Part shown: one piece after another, positions 35,709-43,183 of the stretch
How the letters are laid out: every line of letters begins with the position of its first letter
Position numbering within the stretch: the first letter of the stretch is position 1
Source: Microbacterium sp. SMR1
GTDB taxonomy: Bacteria > Actinomycetota > Actinomycetes > Actinomycetales > Microbacteriaceae
DNA length: 64,000 bases
NCBI RefSeq assembly: GCF_003289625.1
Contig: NZ_QMBN01000002.1
Location: 332,610 to 396,609 of the forward strand
Direction of reading: 5' to 3'
Notes under the pieces: model-generated
Told to the model about the DNA's origin: nothing
Databases searched by the model: none
Seen by the model: only the letters and a program-made list of their open reading frames with translations
Position numbers and translations under genes: made by a program

Positions 35709-36239
35709 ATGGCCGATCAGCACTCCGCAGGCGACGAGAGTCGTCTTCCGTCGACGCCCGTCATCGCGGGAGTCATCCCCGGGCAGTCGCCCCGCGTCGT
35801 GGTCGAGGCGGCCCGGTACGCGTCGATGCTCGGCGTCGGACTCATCGTGGTGCACGTCGATGTCACCCGATTCGTGACCTACGAGGATCCCGACGGCTAC
35901 GTCCACACCGCTCCGATCGACCTCGGGGCGGTCTCGAGCGCGGCGCAGCTCGAGCAGATCCGCGCTTCCGCCGCTGAGGCGCTCGCGTCGTCGACCGTCG
36001 AGTGGACCGTGCATCAGCTCGTCGGCGATCCCGCGCTCGCCATCAAGCACCTCGCCGACCGGCTCGATGCCAAGCTGCTCGTGGTCGGCACGCGTCGCCG
36101 GGGCATCGGTGAGTCGATCCGCGAGTTCTTCACGGGCTCGGTCGCGGCGCGGCTGGCGCATCGGCAGCGGCGGCCCATCCTCGTCGTGCCGCAGGGTGAG
36201 ACCGCCGCGGACGACGAAGACCTCTGGCCCGAGCCCTGA
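35709..36239 (+). CDS. Universal stress protein family
   Basis: This 176-residue protein has a single Usp domain. The fold starts VIAGVIPGQSPRVVVEAARY. The nucleotide-binding segment reads VVGTRRRGIGESIREFFTGSVAARLAHRQRRPILVV in successive pieces, corresponding to the G-2x-G-9x-G(S/T) motif, so ATP binding is likely. ATG at 35709 follows AGGGGGCG. Such proteins respond to starvation or hypoxia; its own signal is unknown. Confidence 0.85.
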   Translation: MADQHSAGDESRLPSTPVIAGVIPGQSPRVVVEAARYASMLGVGLIVVHVDVTRFVTYEDPDGYVHTAPIDLGAVSSAAQLEQIRASAAEALASSTVEWTVHQLVGDPALAIKHLADRLDAKLLVVGTRRRGIGESIREFFTGSVAARLAHRQRRPILVVPQGETAADDEDLWPEP

Positions 36240-36290
36240 GCGGCGCGGAGCAGAGGTCCCCGGCGCGGTGCGGCGCGCCACTGTGCGTCG

Positions 36291-36899
36291 TCAGCCCCGC
36301 AAGGCCCGCAGCATCTCTTCCCGGGTCCGGGTGAGCGCGGCGACGAGGTCGTCGACGGCGGATGCCGTGACGTCGCCGTCGCGCGCGATGTGCGACCGCA
36401 GGTCGGCCTTCACGTTCGCCCGGAACTCGGCGATCGCGGCATCCGCTCGTTGCGCCTGCGCGCGGGCCTCTGCGCGTGGGTTCTCGGGCGGCGACGGACG
36501 CGTGGCGGTCTCGTGGTCGACGTTCGCGGCGGCGGCGAGGTCGGCCTGGAGGCTCTTCATCGCCGCCCGCACACTGCCCCGGACCTCGTCGGCGATGAGG
36601 CGGATGCTGTCCGCCAAGCCGGCCTGGATGCCGTCGAGGTCATGGCGGCGGGCCGAGAGCTCGTCGCGACCGGCATCCGTGATCTCGTAGATCGTCTTGC
36701 GACCGTCGACGGTCTTGGTCACGAGTCCCTCTTCCTCGAGTTTGGCGAGGCGGGGGTAGATCGTGCCGGCGCTGGGCGAGTAGGTTCCGCCGGTGCGCTC
36801 GGTGAGGGCCTGCATGAGGTCGTACCCGTGCCGCGGCGACTCGTCGAGCAGCGACAACAGGTAAAGACGCAGGTCGCCGTGTGAGAAGACGGGCGGCAT
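36291..36899 (-). CDS. PadR-family transcriptional regulator
   Basis: This 202-residue protein has a PadR winged helix in residues 8-85 (LYLLSLLDESPRHGYDLMQA, SAGTIYPRLAKLEEEGLV) and a long Ala/Arg/Glu-rich helical C-terminus, probably a coiled coil for dimerisation. It is 2 bp downstream of the DUF4097 gene, so the two form an operon. Two near-identical palindromes upstream of that operon are its probable operators. Confidence 0.88.
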   Translation of the reverse strand: MPPVFSHGDLRLYLLSLLDESPRHGYDLMQALTERTGGTYSPSAGTIYPRLAKLEEEGLVTKTVDGRKTIYEITDAGRDELSARRHDLDGIQAGLADSIRLIADEVRGSVRAAMKSLQADLAAAANVDHETATRPSPPENPRAEARAQAQRADAAIAEFRANVKADLRSHIARDGDVTASAVDDLVAALTRTREEMLRALRG

Positions 36900-36901
36900 G
36901 G

Positions 36902-37855
36902 TCAGTGATCCTCGCGACGGTCCGCGGTGTCCTCGACCGGGGCGGCCTCGGTCGGGGCGGCCTCGACGGGGGCGGCTTCGGGTGCTGCCTCGCTTGCGAC
37001 CTCGGGCGCGCTGGTGCCGGCGACGTCGGTGGCCGCGGGGGCGGAGCGCCGCAGGACGGTGAGGTCGCCCGAGACCGAGTTGGTGCGGACGTCGACGAAG
37101 GAGCCGCTGAGCTCGCCGGTCGAACCGGTGAAGCTCGTGAGCGGGCCGGCGCCCTGCCCGGAGCGCACGACGCCGTCGATGAGCACGCGTCCGCTGACGC
37201 TGCGCACCTGGTAGTTCGCGGGCAGGCTCTCGTCGAGGCGAACCGTGGCGTCGCCACCCACGGTGTGGAGCGTGATCGACTGGATCGGACCGGACGAGTC
37301 GACGAGCATGGCACCCGAGACCGTGTCGATGTCGGCCGCGCGCAGGGTGCCGATAGCCGAAACGTCGCCCGACACGGACTTCGCGGTGAGCGCACCGGTC
37401 AGCTCGCGCGCCTGCACGTCGCCCGAGACCGCGTTCGCGTTCACATCACCCGTGATCCCGTCGATGATGATGTCGCCCGAGACGGTGTTGACCCGCGCAT
37501 CGGCCGTGAGGCCCGACACGAGCGCGCTCGCGCTGACGACGCCGAGCGTGAGGTCCGTGCCGCGCGGGACGGCGACGCTGATCTCGGCCTTCGGGCCGGA
37601 GGAGCCGAAGTTGCGGAACACCTGCGTGAAGTTGTCCCAGCGCAACTGCGGGTGGTCGATCTCCACGACGTCGCCGGTCGCCTCGATGCGCAGATCCTTG
37701 CCGGTGACGGCGTGCACCTCGATGCGGACGCCGGGCTCGTCGTGGGCGACGATGTCGATCTGGCCCCCGACCATGCTCACCTTGAGCTTCCGGATGTCGT
37801 CGATGTCGATCACCCGGGTCTCCTCCGGGTGGACGATCCATTTCTGCAGTGTCAT
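36902..37855 (-). CDS. DUF4097-family beta-strand repeat protein
   Basis: This 317-residue protein is built from short beta-helix-like repeats containing VSGD (for example VNTVSGDIIIDGI, ANAVSGDVQARE, AKSVSGDVSAIG). The fold is that of DUF4097/adhesin-like right-handed beta-helices. It has no signal peptide or membrane helix, so it seems cytoplasmic. The C-terminus is an Ala/Glu/Pro-rich tail. ATG at 37855 follows GAGGAGAGGG. It pairs with padR; such pairs may sense envelope or membrane stress, but the function is unknown. Confidence 0.8.
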   Translation of the reverse strand: MTLQKWIVHPEETRVIDIDDIRKLKVSMVGGQIDIVAHDEPGVRIEVHAVTGKDLRIEATGDVVEIDHPQLRWDNFTQVFRNFGSSGPKAEISVAVPRGTDLTLGVVSASALVSGLTADARVNTVSGDIIIDGITGDVNANAVSGDVQARELTGALTAKSVSGDVSAIGTLRAADIDTVSGAMLVDSSGPIQSITLHTVGGDATVRLDESLPANYQVRSVSGRVLIDGVVRSGQGAGPLTSFTGSTGELSGSFVDVRTNSVSGDLTVLRRSAPAATDVAGTSAPEVASEAAPEAAPVEAAPTEAAPVEDTADRREDH

Positions 37856-37894
37856 GGCGTTCCCTCTCCTCTGGCGACGGTCGTCGCGCATGAT

Positions 37895-37936
37895 CGCGAT
37901 ATATCGCGTCTGCTGACGATAACACGATATATCGCG
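37895..37936. promoter_or_regulatory. Duplicated PadR-type operator upstream of the DUF4097-padR operon
   Basis: CGCGATATATCGCG (37895-37908) is a perfect palindrome. CACGATATATCGCG (37923-37936) is a second copy with one change, 28 bp away. Both lie 40-81 bp upstream of the first gene. A minus-strand TAGACG/TTATCG pair with a 17-bp spacer could be the promoter enclosing the distal copy. PadR binding here would give autoregulation. Confidence 0.7.
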
Positions 37937-37984
37937 ACTCGTCTAGAGTCGATGGGCCGTTCGTTGGCTGCTCCGGGAAATGCA

Positions 37985-38014
37985 GAACGCCCCCACCCGA
38001 AGGCGGAGGCGTTC
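37985..38014 (-). terminator. Intrinsic terminator with UUCG tetraloop
   Basis: On the minus strand GAACGCCTCCGCC pairs over 13 bp (two G-U pairs included) with GGTGGGGGCGTTC, closed by a TTCG tetraloop. It starts 14 bp after the stop of the small membrane protein gene. Confidence 0.8.
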
Positions 38015-38028
38015 GCGCAGCGCGGCGG

Positions 38029-38193
38029 TCAGACGCGCTTGTTGCCGCTGATCACTCGGAAGAGGAACGCGATGAGCGCGATCACACCGACGATCAGGGC
38101 GACCCAGAGCAGCCAGCTCAGTGCGCTGTTCAGGCCACTGACGATCGCGAGCACGATCGCAACGACGATGATGATGATGAGGAAGATGTTCAT
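38029..38193 (-). CDS. Small membrane protein, 54 aa
   Basis: This peptide is almost entirely hydrophobic. Helix 1 (about 2-22, starting MNIFLIIIIVVAIVLAIVSG) and helix 2 (about 27-48) flank a short polar turn, and the end is RVISGNKRV. AAGGAG lies six bases before the ATG, and a strong terminator follows, so it is a real gene. It resembles small YtxH- or phage-shock-associated membrane peptides only in layout; no function can be given. Confidence 0.75.
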   Translation of the reverse strand: MNIFLIIIIVVAIVLAIVSGLNSALSWLLWVALIVGVIALIAFLFRVISGNKRV

Positions 38194-38512
38194 GGGGGCT
38201 CCTTGTCTGTCTCCCAATGTCCGTCCCACTGCGAGACGTTCCGACCCCGTGAAGGGCTGACCGCAACGTTAGAGAATGCCGAGCGTGTGTGCCGAGGCCT
38301 TGACGACGGATTCGCCGTGGTGGTATTCCACCAGGCGCCGACCCGACGCACATGGTCGTCTCGGCGGCGAGGAAGGCGCCCTTTGTGTCGGGTCACGGTC
38401 GGACGGCGGGTGGGGTGGGGTGGGGTTAGGGCCTCTCGCGAACGCCTGTCAAGCACCTGCGGCGACCCTCGCGACGGTCGTAGCGTCAGCCTGACGAAGA
38501 GGGGAGACCGCT
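38194..38512. other. 319-bp intergenic region with a G-quadruplex motif
   Basis: No gene is seen here. The part near 38250-38330 is AT-richer and may hold promoters. At 38408-38431 the plus strand has GGG, three TGGGG units and TTAGGG in tandem, enough G-runs for an intramolecular G-quadruplex, about 80 bp before the DUF7218 gene. GAAGAGGGGAGACC just before that start is its ribosome site. Confidence 0.6.
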
Positions 38513-38782
38513 ATGCCACAGGGACGCGGATCGAACAGTCTCAAAGACCCCGAGCTCTACGAGGAGCTGCGCGAGGACGGCGCCTCGAAAGAGAAGGCTG
38601 CCCGCATCTCGAACGCCGCCGCCCGTGACGGCCGCAAGAAGGTCGGCAGCCGGGGCGGACAGTCCGGCGACTACGAGGACTGGACCGTCGACGAGCTGAA
38701 GAAGCGCGCCAAGGAACTCGGCATCTCCGGGTACTCCGGCAAGAAGAAGGCGCAGATCATCTCGATGCTGCGCAACCACTGA
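38513..38782 (+). CDS. DUF7218/Rho N-terminal-like protein
   Basis: This 89-residue, highly charged protein begins with SLKDPELYEELREDGASKEK, typical of the DUF7218 family. Residues about 54-88 (WTVDELKKRAKELGISGYSG, then KKKAQIISMLRN) form a Rho-N/SAP-like helical DNA- or RNA-binding motif. It is one base upstream of the topoisomerase IB gene, so the two are co-transcribed and may work together on DNA. The exact role is unknown. Confidence 0.82.
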   Translation: MPQGRGSNSLKDPELYEELREDGASKEKAARISNAAARDGRKKVGSRGGQSGDYEDWTVDELKKRAKELGISGYSGKKKAQIISMLRNH

Positions 38783-38783
38783 G

Positions 38784-39746
38784 GTGGCCCGACTCGTCCG
38801 GGTCCGGCCCGATGTCGATGCCGGCATCCGGCGCATCCGCTCAGGCAAGGGCTTCCGGTACACGGATGCCGACGGCGGGGCGGTCGGGCGGCGCGACCTC
38901 GCCCGCATCCGAAGCATCGTCATCCCGCCCGCCTGGAAGGACGTCTGGATCTGCGCAGACCCGCAGGGGCACATCCAGGTCGTCGGAACCGACGATGCGG
39001 GTCGTCGACAGTACATCTACCACCCCGAGTGGACGCGCAGTCGTGACAAGGGCAAGTACGCCCGAGCGCTGCAGCTCGCCGAATCCCTGCCACGTGCCCG
39101 CTCGCGTGCGACTGCCTCGTTGCGACGCGCCGACCTCGATCGCGAGCGCGTCCTCGCCGCGGCATTCCGGCTGCTCGACCGGTCGGCGCTGCGCATCGGT
39201 TCGCAGCGGTACCTGCTGCAGCACGGCAGCCGCGGGCTGACGACGCTGAGACGTCGCGACGCCTCGGTGGCCGACACCGTCGTGAGCCTCGCCTTCTCGG
39301 GCAAGAGCGGACAGCGCCAGGCGCTCGAGATCCCCGACCCGGACCTCGCCACGGCCATCATGCTGCTGATCGAGGGGCGCCCCTCGTCGCCGCTGCTCGC
39401 GTGGCAGCGGCAGCGCCGGCGGGTTCCACTCACCCCGAACGACGTCAACGCGTACGTGCGTGCGCTGACGGGCGGCCCGTTCACCGCCAAGGACTTCCGC
39501 ACTCTCCGTGGCACCGTCGTCGCGGCGGACGCCCTCGCACGCATCGGCATCGCTGAGACGGCCCGGGCCGTGCACCAGGCCGAGGTCGAAGCGGTGCGCG
39601 CCGCGGCCACGGCGCTGGGGAACACGCCGGCGGTCGCGCGCAGCTCGTACATCGATCCGCGCGTGTTCGAACGCTATCGCTCGGGGATGCTGCTCGACAC
39701 GACGGTCTCGCCCGAGACGGCCATCCGTTCGCTCGTCCTCGGCTGA
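38784..39746 (+). CDS. Type IB DNA topoisomerase (poxvirus/bacterial type)
   Basis: This 320-residue enzyme relaxes supercoils by cutting one strand through a 3'-phosphotyrosine. Candidate catalytic residues are Arg137 (ALRIGSQRY), Lys174 (FSGKSGQ), Arg239 (KDFRTLRGT), the His in RAVHQAE, and Tyr289 (RSSYIDPRVFERY). The N-terminal block IPPAWKDVWICADPQGHIQ matches the family. The start is GTG with no good ribosome site, one base after the DUF7218 stop, so translation is probably coupled. It is a non-essential accessory topoisomerase in bacteria. Confidence 0.92.
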   Translation: MARLVRVRPDVDAGIRRIRSGKGFRYTDADGGAVGRRDLARIRSIVIPPAWKDVWICADPQGHIQVVGTDDAGRRQYIYHPEWTRSRDKGKYARALQLAESLPRARSRATASLRRADLDRERVLAAAFRLLDRSALRIGSQRYLLQHGSRGLTTLRRRDASVADTVVSLAFSGKSGQRQALEIPDPDLATAIMLLIEGRPSSPLLAWQRQRRRVPLTPNDVNAYVRALTGGPFTAKDFRTLRGTVVAADALARIGIAETARAVHQAEVEAVRAAATALGNTPAVARSSYIDPRVFERYRSGMLLDTTVSPETAIRSLVLG

Positions 39747-39797
39747 CGCGCGGCTCGAGCGGGCACGCCGAACCGCTACGCCCAACCGCAACGCCGA

Positions 39798-39833
39798 AAC
39801 GGCCCGGGCCGCACGAGGCGACGCCGGGCCGTT
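39798..39833. terminator. Bidirectional terminator between topoisomerase IB and MFS genes
   Basis: AACGGCCCGG (39798-39807) pairs perfectly with CCGGGCCGTT (39824-39833) around a 16-nt loop. It stands between two convergent stops. Confidence 0.7.
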
Positions 39834-39850
39834 CGAGAGCGCGCGATGCG

Positions 39851-41245
39851 TCAGCGGCGCTCGCTCTCGCCCGAGGTCAGGAGAGCGTCGGCCTTCGAGC
39901 TGAAGAACCGGGTCGCCCACATCATGACGGCGGCGAGGAACGCGAACAGACCCAGCGACACCACGCCCCAGGCTCCGCTCTCGGTCGGGACGGCCTCGTT
40001 GATCCCCGTGCGCATGATCGGGGCGACGAAGCCGCCCAGGTTGCCGAGGGAGTTGATGAGGCCGATGCCGGCGGCGGCCGCGGCGCCGGTGAGGAACGAG
40101 GTCGGGAACGACCAGGTGATGGGGCCCGTCGAGAGGAACGCGGCGACCGCGACGGTGATCGCGATGATGCCGAGCAGGCCCTGCCCGTTGGCTCCGGCCC
40201 ACGCCGACACGAGGATGGCCGAACCCGTCACGAGGAAGAACAGGGCACCCCAGACGCGGCGCCGGCGCACGGTGTCGGCGTGCTTGCCGACGTAGTAGCA
40301 GGCGAACAGGCCGACGGCCCACGGGATGGCCGACACGAGGCCGACCTGCCAGCCGACCGACTCGCCGATAAGGTTCGACACCTGCTGCGGCAGGTAGAAC
40401 GTGGTGCCGTAGACGGCGATCTGCAGGCAGAAGTAGATGACCGTGAAGTACCAGACCTTCCAGCTGATGAGCGCCGCGCCGATGCCGCGGGGTCCATCGG
40501 ATTCCTTCACCGTGTCTTCGTGCTCCATCACCGCCTTCAGTGCGGCCTTCTCGTCTTCGTCGAGGAACTTCGCCTTCTGCGGCGAGTCGACGAGGAAGAA
40601 CAGCGCCGCGATACCGGCGACGACCGCCATCATGCCCTCGACGAAGAACATCACCTGCCAGCCGGCCCACGGGGTGACCTGGTCGCCGATGCTGATCAGG
40701 CCGCCCGACAGCGGGGCGCCGAGCATCTGCGAGAAGGGCTGCGCGAGGTAGAACAGCGCGAACATCTGCACGCGGCGCTTGTTGGGGAACCACTGCGCGA
40801 GGAACATGATGACGCCGGGGAAGAGGCCCGCCTCCGTGACGCCCAGGAGGAAGCGCAGCACGATGAACATCGTCTCGCCGTTGACGAAGGCGAAGAGCGA
40901 GGCGACGATTCCCCAGGTGACCGCGATGCGGGCGAGCCAGAAGCGCGCACCGAACTTGTCGAGCAGCAGGTTCGAGGGGATCTCGAAGAGGGCGTAGCCG
41001 ATGAAGAAGATGCCGGCGCCGAGAGCGTAGGCCCCCGCGGAGATGCCCCGGTCGACTTCGAGAGCGGACTCGGCGAACCCGACGTTCGTGCGATCGAGGA
41101 ACGCGACGAAGTACAGGATGATGAGCATCGGCATGAGCCGGTAGGTGGCCTTCTTGATGCCGCTCGCCAGGTGCGGGCTGCTCAGCAGCTCATTCGCGAC
41201 CGTGACGTTGGCCCGCGTGGCGGGACCGTAGTCCGATGAGGACAC
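39851..41245 (-). CDS. MFS transporter, anion:cation symporter (sugar-acid) type
   Basis: This 464-residue transporter has 12 predicted helices. LYFVAFLDRTNVGFAESALEVD (as sequential segments) and the MFLAQWFPNKRRVQMFALF block are hallmarks of the ACS group that carries hexonates, tartrate, phthalate or similar organic acids with protons. AAGGAGAG precedes the GTG. It is the last gene of a sugar-acid catabolic cluster, so it most probably imports the acid that the cluster degrades; that substrate is unknown. Confidence 0.86.
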   Translation of the reverse strand: MSSSDYGPATRANVTVANELLSSPHLASGIKKATYRLMPMLIILYFVAFLDRTNVGFAESALEVDRGISAGAYALGAGIFFIGYALFEIPSNLLLDKFGARFWLARIAVTWGIVASLFAFVNGETMFIVLRFLLGVTEAGLFPGVIMFLAQWFPNKRRVQMFALFYLAQPFSQMLGAPLSGGLISIGDQVTPWAGWQVMFFVEGMMAVVAGIAALFFLVDSPQKAKFLDEDEKAALKAVMEHEDTVKESDGPRGIGAALISWKVWYFTVIYFCLQIAVYGTTFYLPQQVSNLIGESVGWQVGLVSAIPWAVGLFACYYVGKHADTVRRRRVWGALFFLVTGSAILVSAWAGANGQGLLGIIAITVAVAAFLSTGPITWSFPTSFLTGAAAAAGIGLINSLGNLGGFVAPIMRTGINEAVPTESGAWGVVSLGLFAFLAAVMMWATRFFSSKADALLTSGESERR

Positions 41246-41297
41246 AGTGACTCTCCTTCGAGTTCGTGTGGGTGTGACGGAGTGACGAGGCGGCGGT

Positions 41298-41399
41298 TCA
41301 GCCGCCGAGTGAGGGGATGATCAGGACGAGGCCGACGACCACGCAGATCACCCCGATGGCCAGGAACCCGAGGCGTCCGCGGGACCAGTTGCGGTTCAC
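41298..41399 (-). CDS. 33-residue membrane peptide in the catabolic operon
   Basis: A short open frame reads GTG-AAC-CGC-AAC and gives VNRNWSRGRL followed by one hydrophobic helix (residues about 9-29, FLAIGVICVVVGLVLIIPS) and a Leu-Gly-Gly end. GAGG lies six bases upstream. The frame sits 7 bp after the SDR stop and 52 bp before the transporter start, on the same strand. A basic head and single helix suggest a small inner-membrane peptide, perhaps an accessory of the transporter. No family is recognised. Confidence 0.55.
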   Translation of the reverse strand: MNRNWSRGRLGFLAIGVICVVVGLVLIIPSLGG

Positions 41400-41406
41400 G
41401 GGAGCC

Positions 41407-42177
41407 TCAGTGCATGTAGAGGCCGCCGTCGACGTTCAGGGTCTGGCCCGTCACGAATCCGGCATCCTCGCTGATCAGATAGGCCACCGCCGCTGCGATG
41501 TCGGTCGGCGTGCCGATGCGCGGCAGGACGCCGTCGGCGGCCATCGCCTCCTTGCGCTCCTCCGTCAGCGTTCCGCCCATGATGTCGGTGTCGATCGGGC
41601 CGGGCGAGATGACGTTCGCCGTGATGCCGAGCGGACCGAGCTCGCGCGCGACCGAGCGCATCAGACCGATCACGCCCGCCTTCGCCGCCGAGTAGGGCGT
41701 CTTCGAGAAGGTGCCGCCGCCGCGCTGCGCCGACACCGACGAGATGCCCACGAGCCGCCCCACGCCGTTCGCGACGAGCGTGCGGGCGACGCGCTGGGTG
41801 ACCCAGTGCACGCCGTCGAGGTTGATCGACTCGACACGGTGCCATTCCTCGGGGGTGACCTCGAGGTACGGGATGGGAGACGAGACGCCGGCGAAATTCA
41901 CGAGGGCGACGATCTGCGGCAGCGACGCCTCGAGCGTGTCGATCGCGGTGACGGCCTGCTCGCGGTCGGCCACGTTCGCGCCGACGCCGACGGCCCGCAC
42001 GCCGTGAGCCTCGGCGACCTCGGCAGCGGTGCGCTCGGCGGCCGCGGCGTCGACGTCGACGATGCCGACATGCCAGCCGCGCTCGGCCAGGTGGAAGGCG
42101 GTCGTGCGGCCGATGCCCCGGGGGCTCGCGGCGCCGGTCAGGATGACGGTGCGCTCAGCGGGGAAGACGGATGCCAT
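41407..42177 (-). CDS. SDR-family oxidoreductase
   Basis: This 256-residue classical short-chain dehydrogenase has the cofactor motif TGAASPRGIG at residues 14-23, Asp41 after the second strand favouring NAD, and the catalytic Ser near 147 with Tyr162 and Lys166 (YSAAK). The C-terminal DGG of NVDGGLYMH fits the FabG-like group. In this operon it probably oxidises or reduces a sugar-acid intermediate. It is 11 bp downstream of the 3-hydroxyacyl-type dehydrogenase. Confidence 0.88.
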   Translation of the reverse strand: MASVFPAERTVILTGAASPRGIGRTTAFHLAERGWHVGIVDVDAAAAERTAAEVAEAHGVRAVGVGANVADREQAVTAIDTLEASLPQIVALVNFAGVSSPIPYLEVTPEEWHRVESINLDGVHWVTQRVARTLVANGVGRLVGISSVSAQRGGGTFSKTPYSAAKAGVIGLMRSVARELGPLGITANVISPGPIDTDIMGGTLTEERKEAMAADGVLPRIGTPTDIAAAVAYLISEDAGFVTGQTLNVDGGLYMH

Positions 42178-42188
42178 GGCGTGTTCTC

Positions 42189-43160
42189 TCAGTCCTGTGC
42201 GGGGTGGATGGGGGCGGGGCCCAGCTCGTCGATGAGCTTCTTCATCGCGACGTACGCCTTGTTGCGGTAGGCGATGAGCTCGGGCGTGCGCTCGGCGGGG
42301 ACGTCGAGGAACCCGGCGCCGGACTTCGTGCCGAGCTTCCCGGCCGAGACGAGCTGGTCGAGGATGGGCGGTGTCGCGAACCGCTCGGGGAACTCCGTCT
42401 GCAGCGACGCGTAGCAGAAGGCGTACACGTCGAGTCCGGCCATGTCGGCGATCGCGAACGGCCCGAAGAAGGGCAGGCGGAAGCCGAAGGTCGTGCGCAC
42501 GATGGTGTCGATGTCCTCCGGCGTGGCCACGCCCTCCTCGACCAGCTGCGTCGCCTCGTGGAAGAGCGCGTACTGCAGGCGGTTGAGCACGAACCCGGTC
42601 GCATCCTTCACGCGGGCGGTCTCCTTGCCCGTCGCGGCGACGATGGCCTCGACGACGGGGAGGACCGCCTCATCGGTGCCGGCGTGCGGGATCAGCTCGA
42701 CGCCGGGGATGAAGGGGGCGGGGTTCGAGAAGTGCACGCCGAGGAAGCGGCCGGGCTCGGTCACGGCTTCGGCGAGGCGGCCGATGAGGATCGTCGAGGT
42801 GTTGCTGCCGATGATCGCGTCGGGCGCGGCCGCCGCCGAGATGCGGCGGAGGGTCGCGTGCTTGATCTCGATCTTCTCGGGCACGGCCTCTTCGATGAAG
42901 GAGGCGCCGCCGACGGCATCCTCGATCGTCATCGCCGTGATGCGCTCGGCGATGACGGCGCTGGCGTCGGCGGGGAACAGGCCGTCGGCGGCGAACTGCG
43001 CGGCCTCGGCGATGAGGCGGTCGCGGTTGCCGCGGGCGACTTCGATGTCGACGTCGGCGATGCGCACGTCGGCGCCGGATAGGGCGAGCGACTGCGCGAT
43101 GCCGCCGCCCATGTAGCCGCTGCCCACCACCGCGTACACGGGGCGTTCGTTCTCGGTCAT
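42189..43160 (-). CDS. 3-hydroxyacyl-CoA-dehydrogenase-family NAD-binding oxidoreductase
   Basis: This 323-residue protein has the NAD motif VVGSGYMGGGIAQSL (residues 11-25), the HFSNPAP segment with the catalytic His, and the C-terminal helical domain (GFVLNRLQYALFHEATQLVE). Members of this family that act on free acids include L-gulonate 3-dehydrogenase. Here, among sugar-acid genes and with no thiolase or CoA ligase nearby, oxidation of a hydroxy acid at C3 is more likely than fatty-acid metabolism. ATG at 43160 follows GAGGAG. Confidence 0.85.
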   Translation of the reverse strand: MTENERPVYAVVGSGYMGGGIAQSLALSGADVRIADVDIEVARGNRDRLIAEAAQFAADGLFPADASAVIAERITAMTIEDAVGGASFIEEAVPEKIEIKHATLRRISAAAAPDAIIGSNTSTILIGRLAEAVTEPGRFLGVHFSNPAPFIPGVELIPHAGTDEAVLPVVEAIVAATGKETARVKDATGFVLNRLQYALFHEATQLVEEGVATPEDIDTIVRTTFGFRLPFFGPFAIADMAGLDVYAFCYASLQTEFPERFATPPILDQLVSAGKLGTKSGAGFLDVPAERTPELIAYRNKAYVAMKKLIDELGPAPIHPAQD

Positions 43161-43183
43161 GACGTTCTCCTCGTCGGTGTCGG

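Noticed and set aside
36902..37855. DUF4097 protein as an exported adhesin
   Set aside because: There is no signal peptide, membrane helix or sorting motif, so an exported role is not supported.
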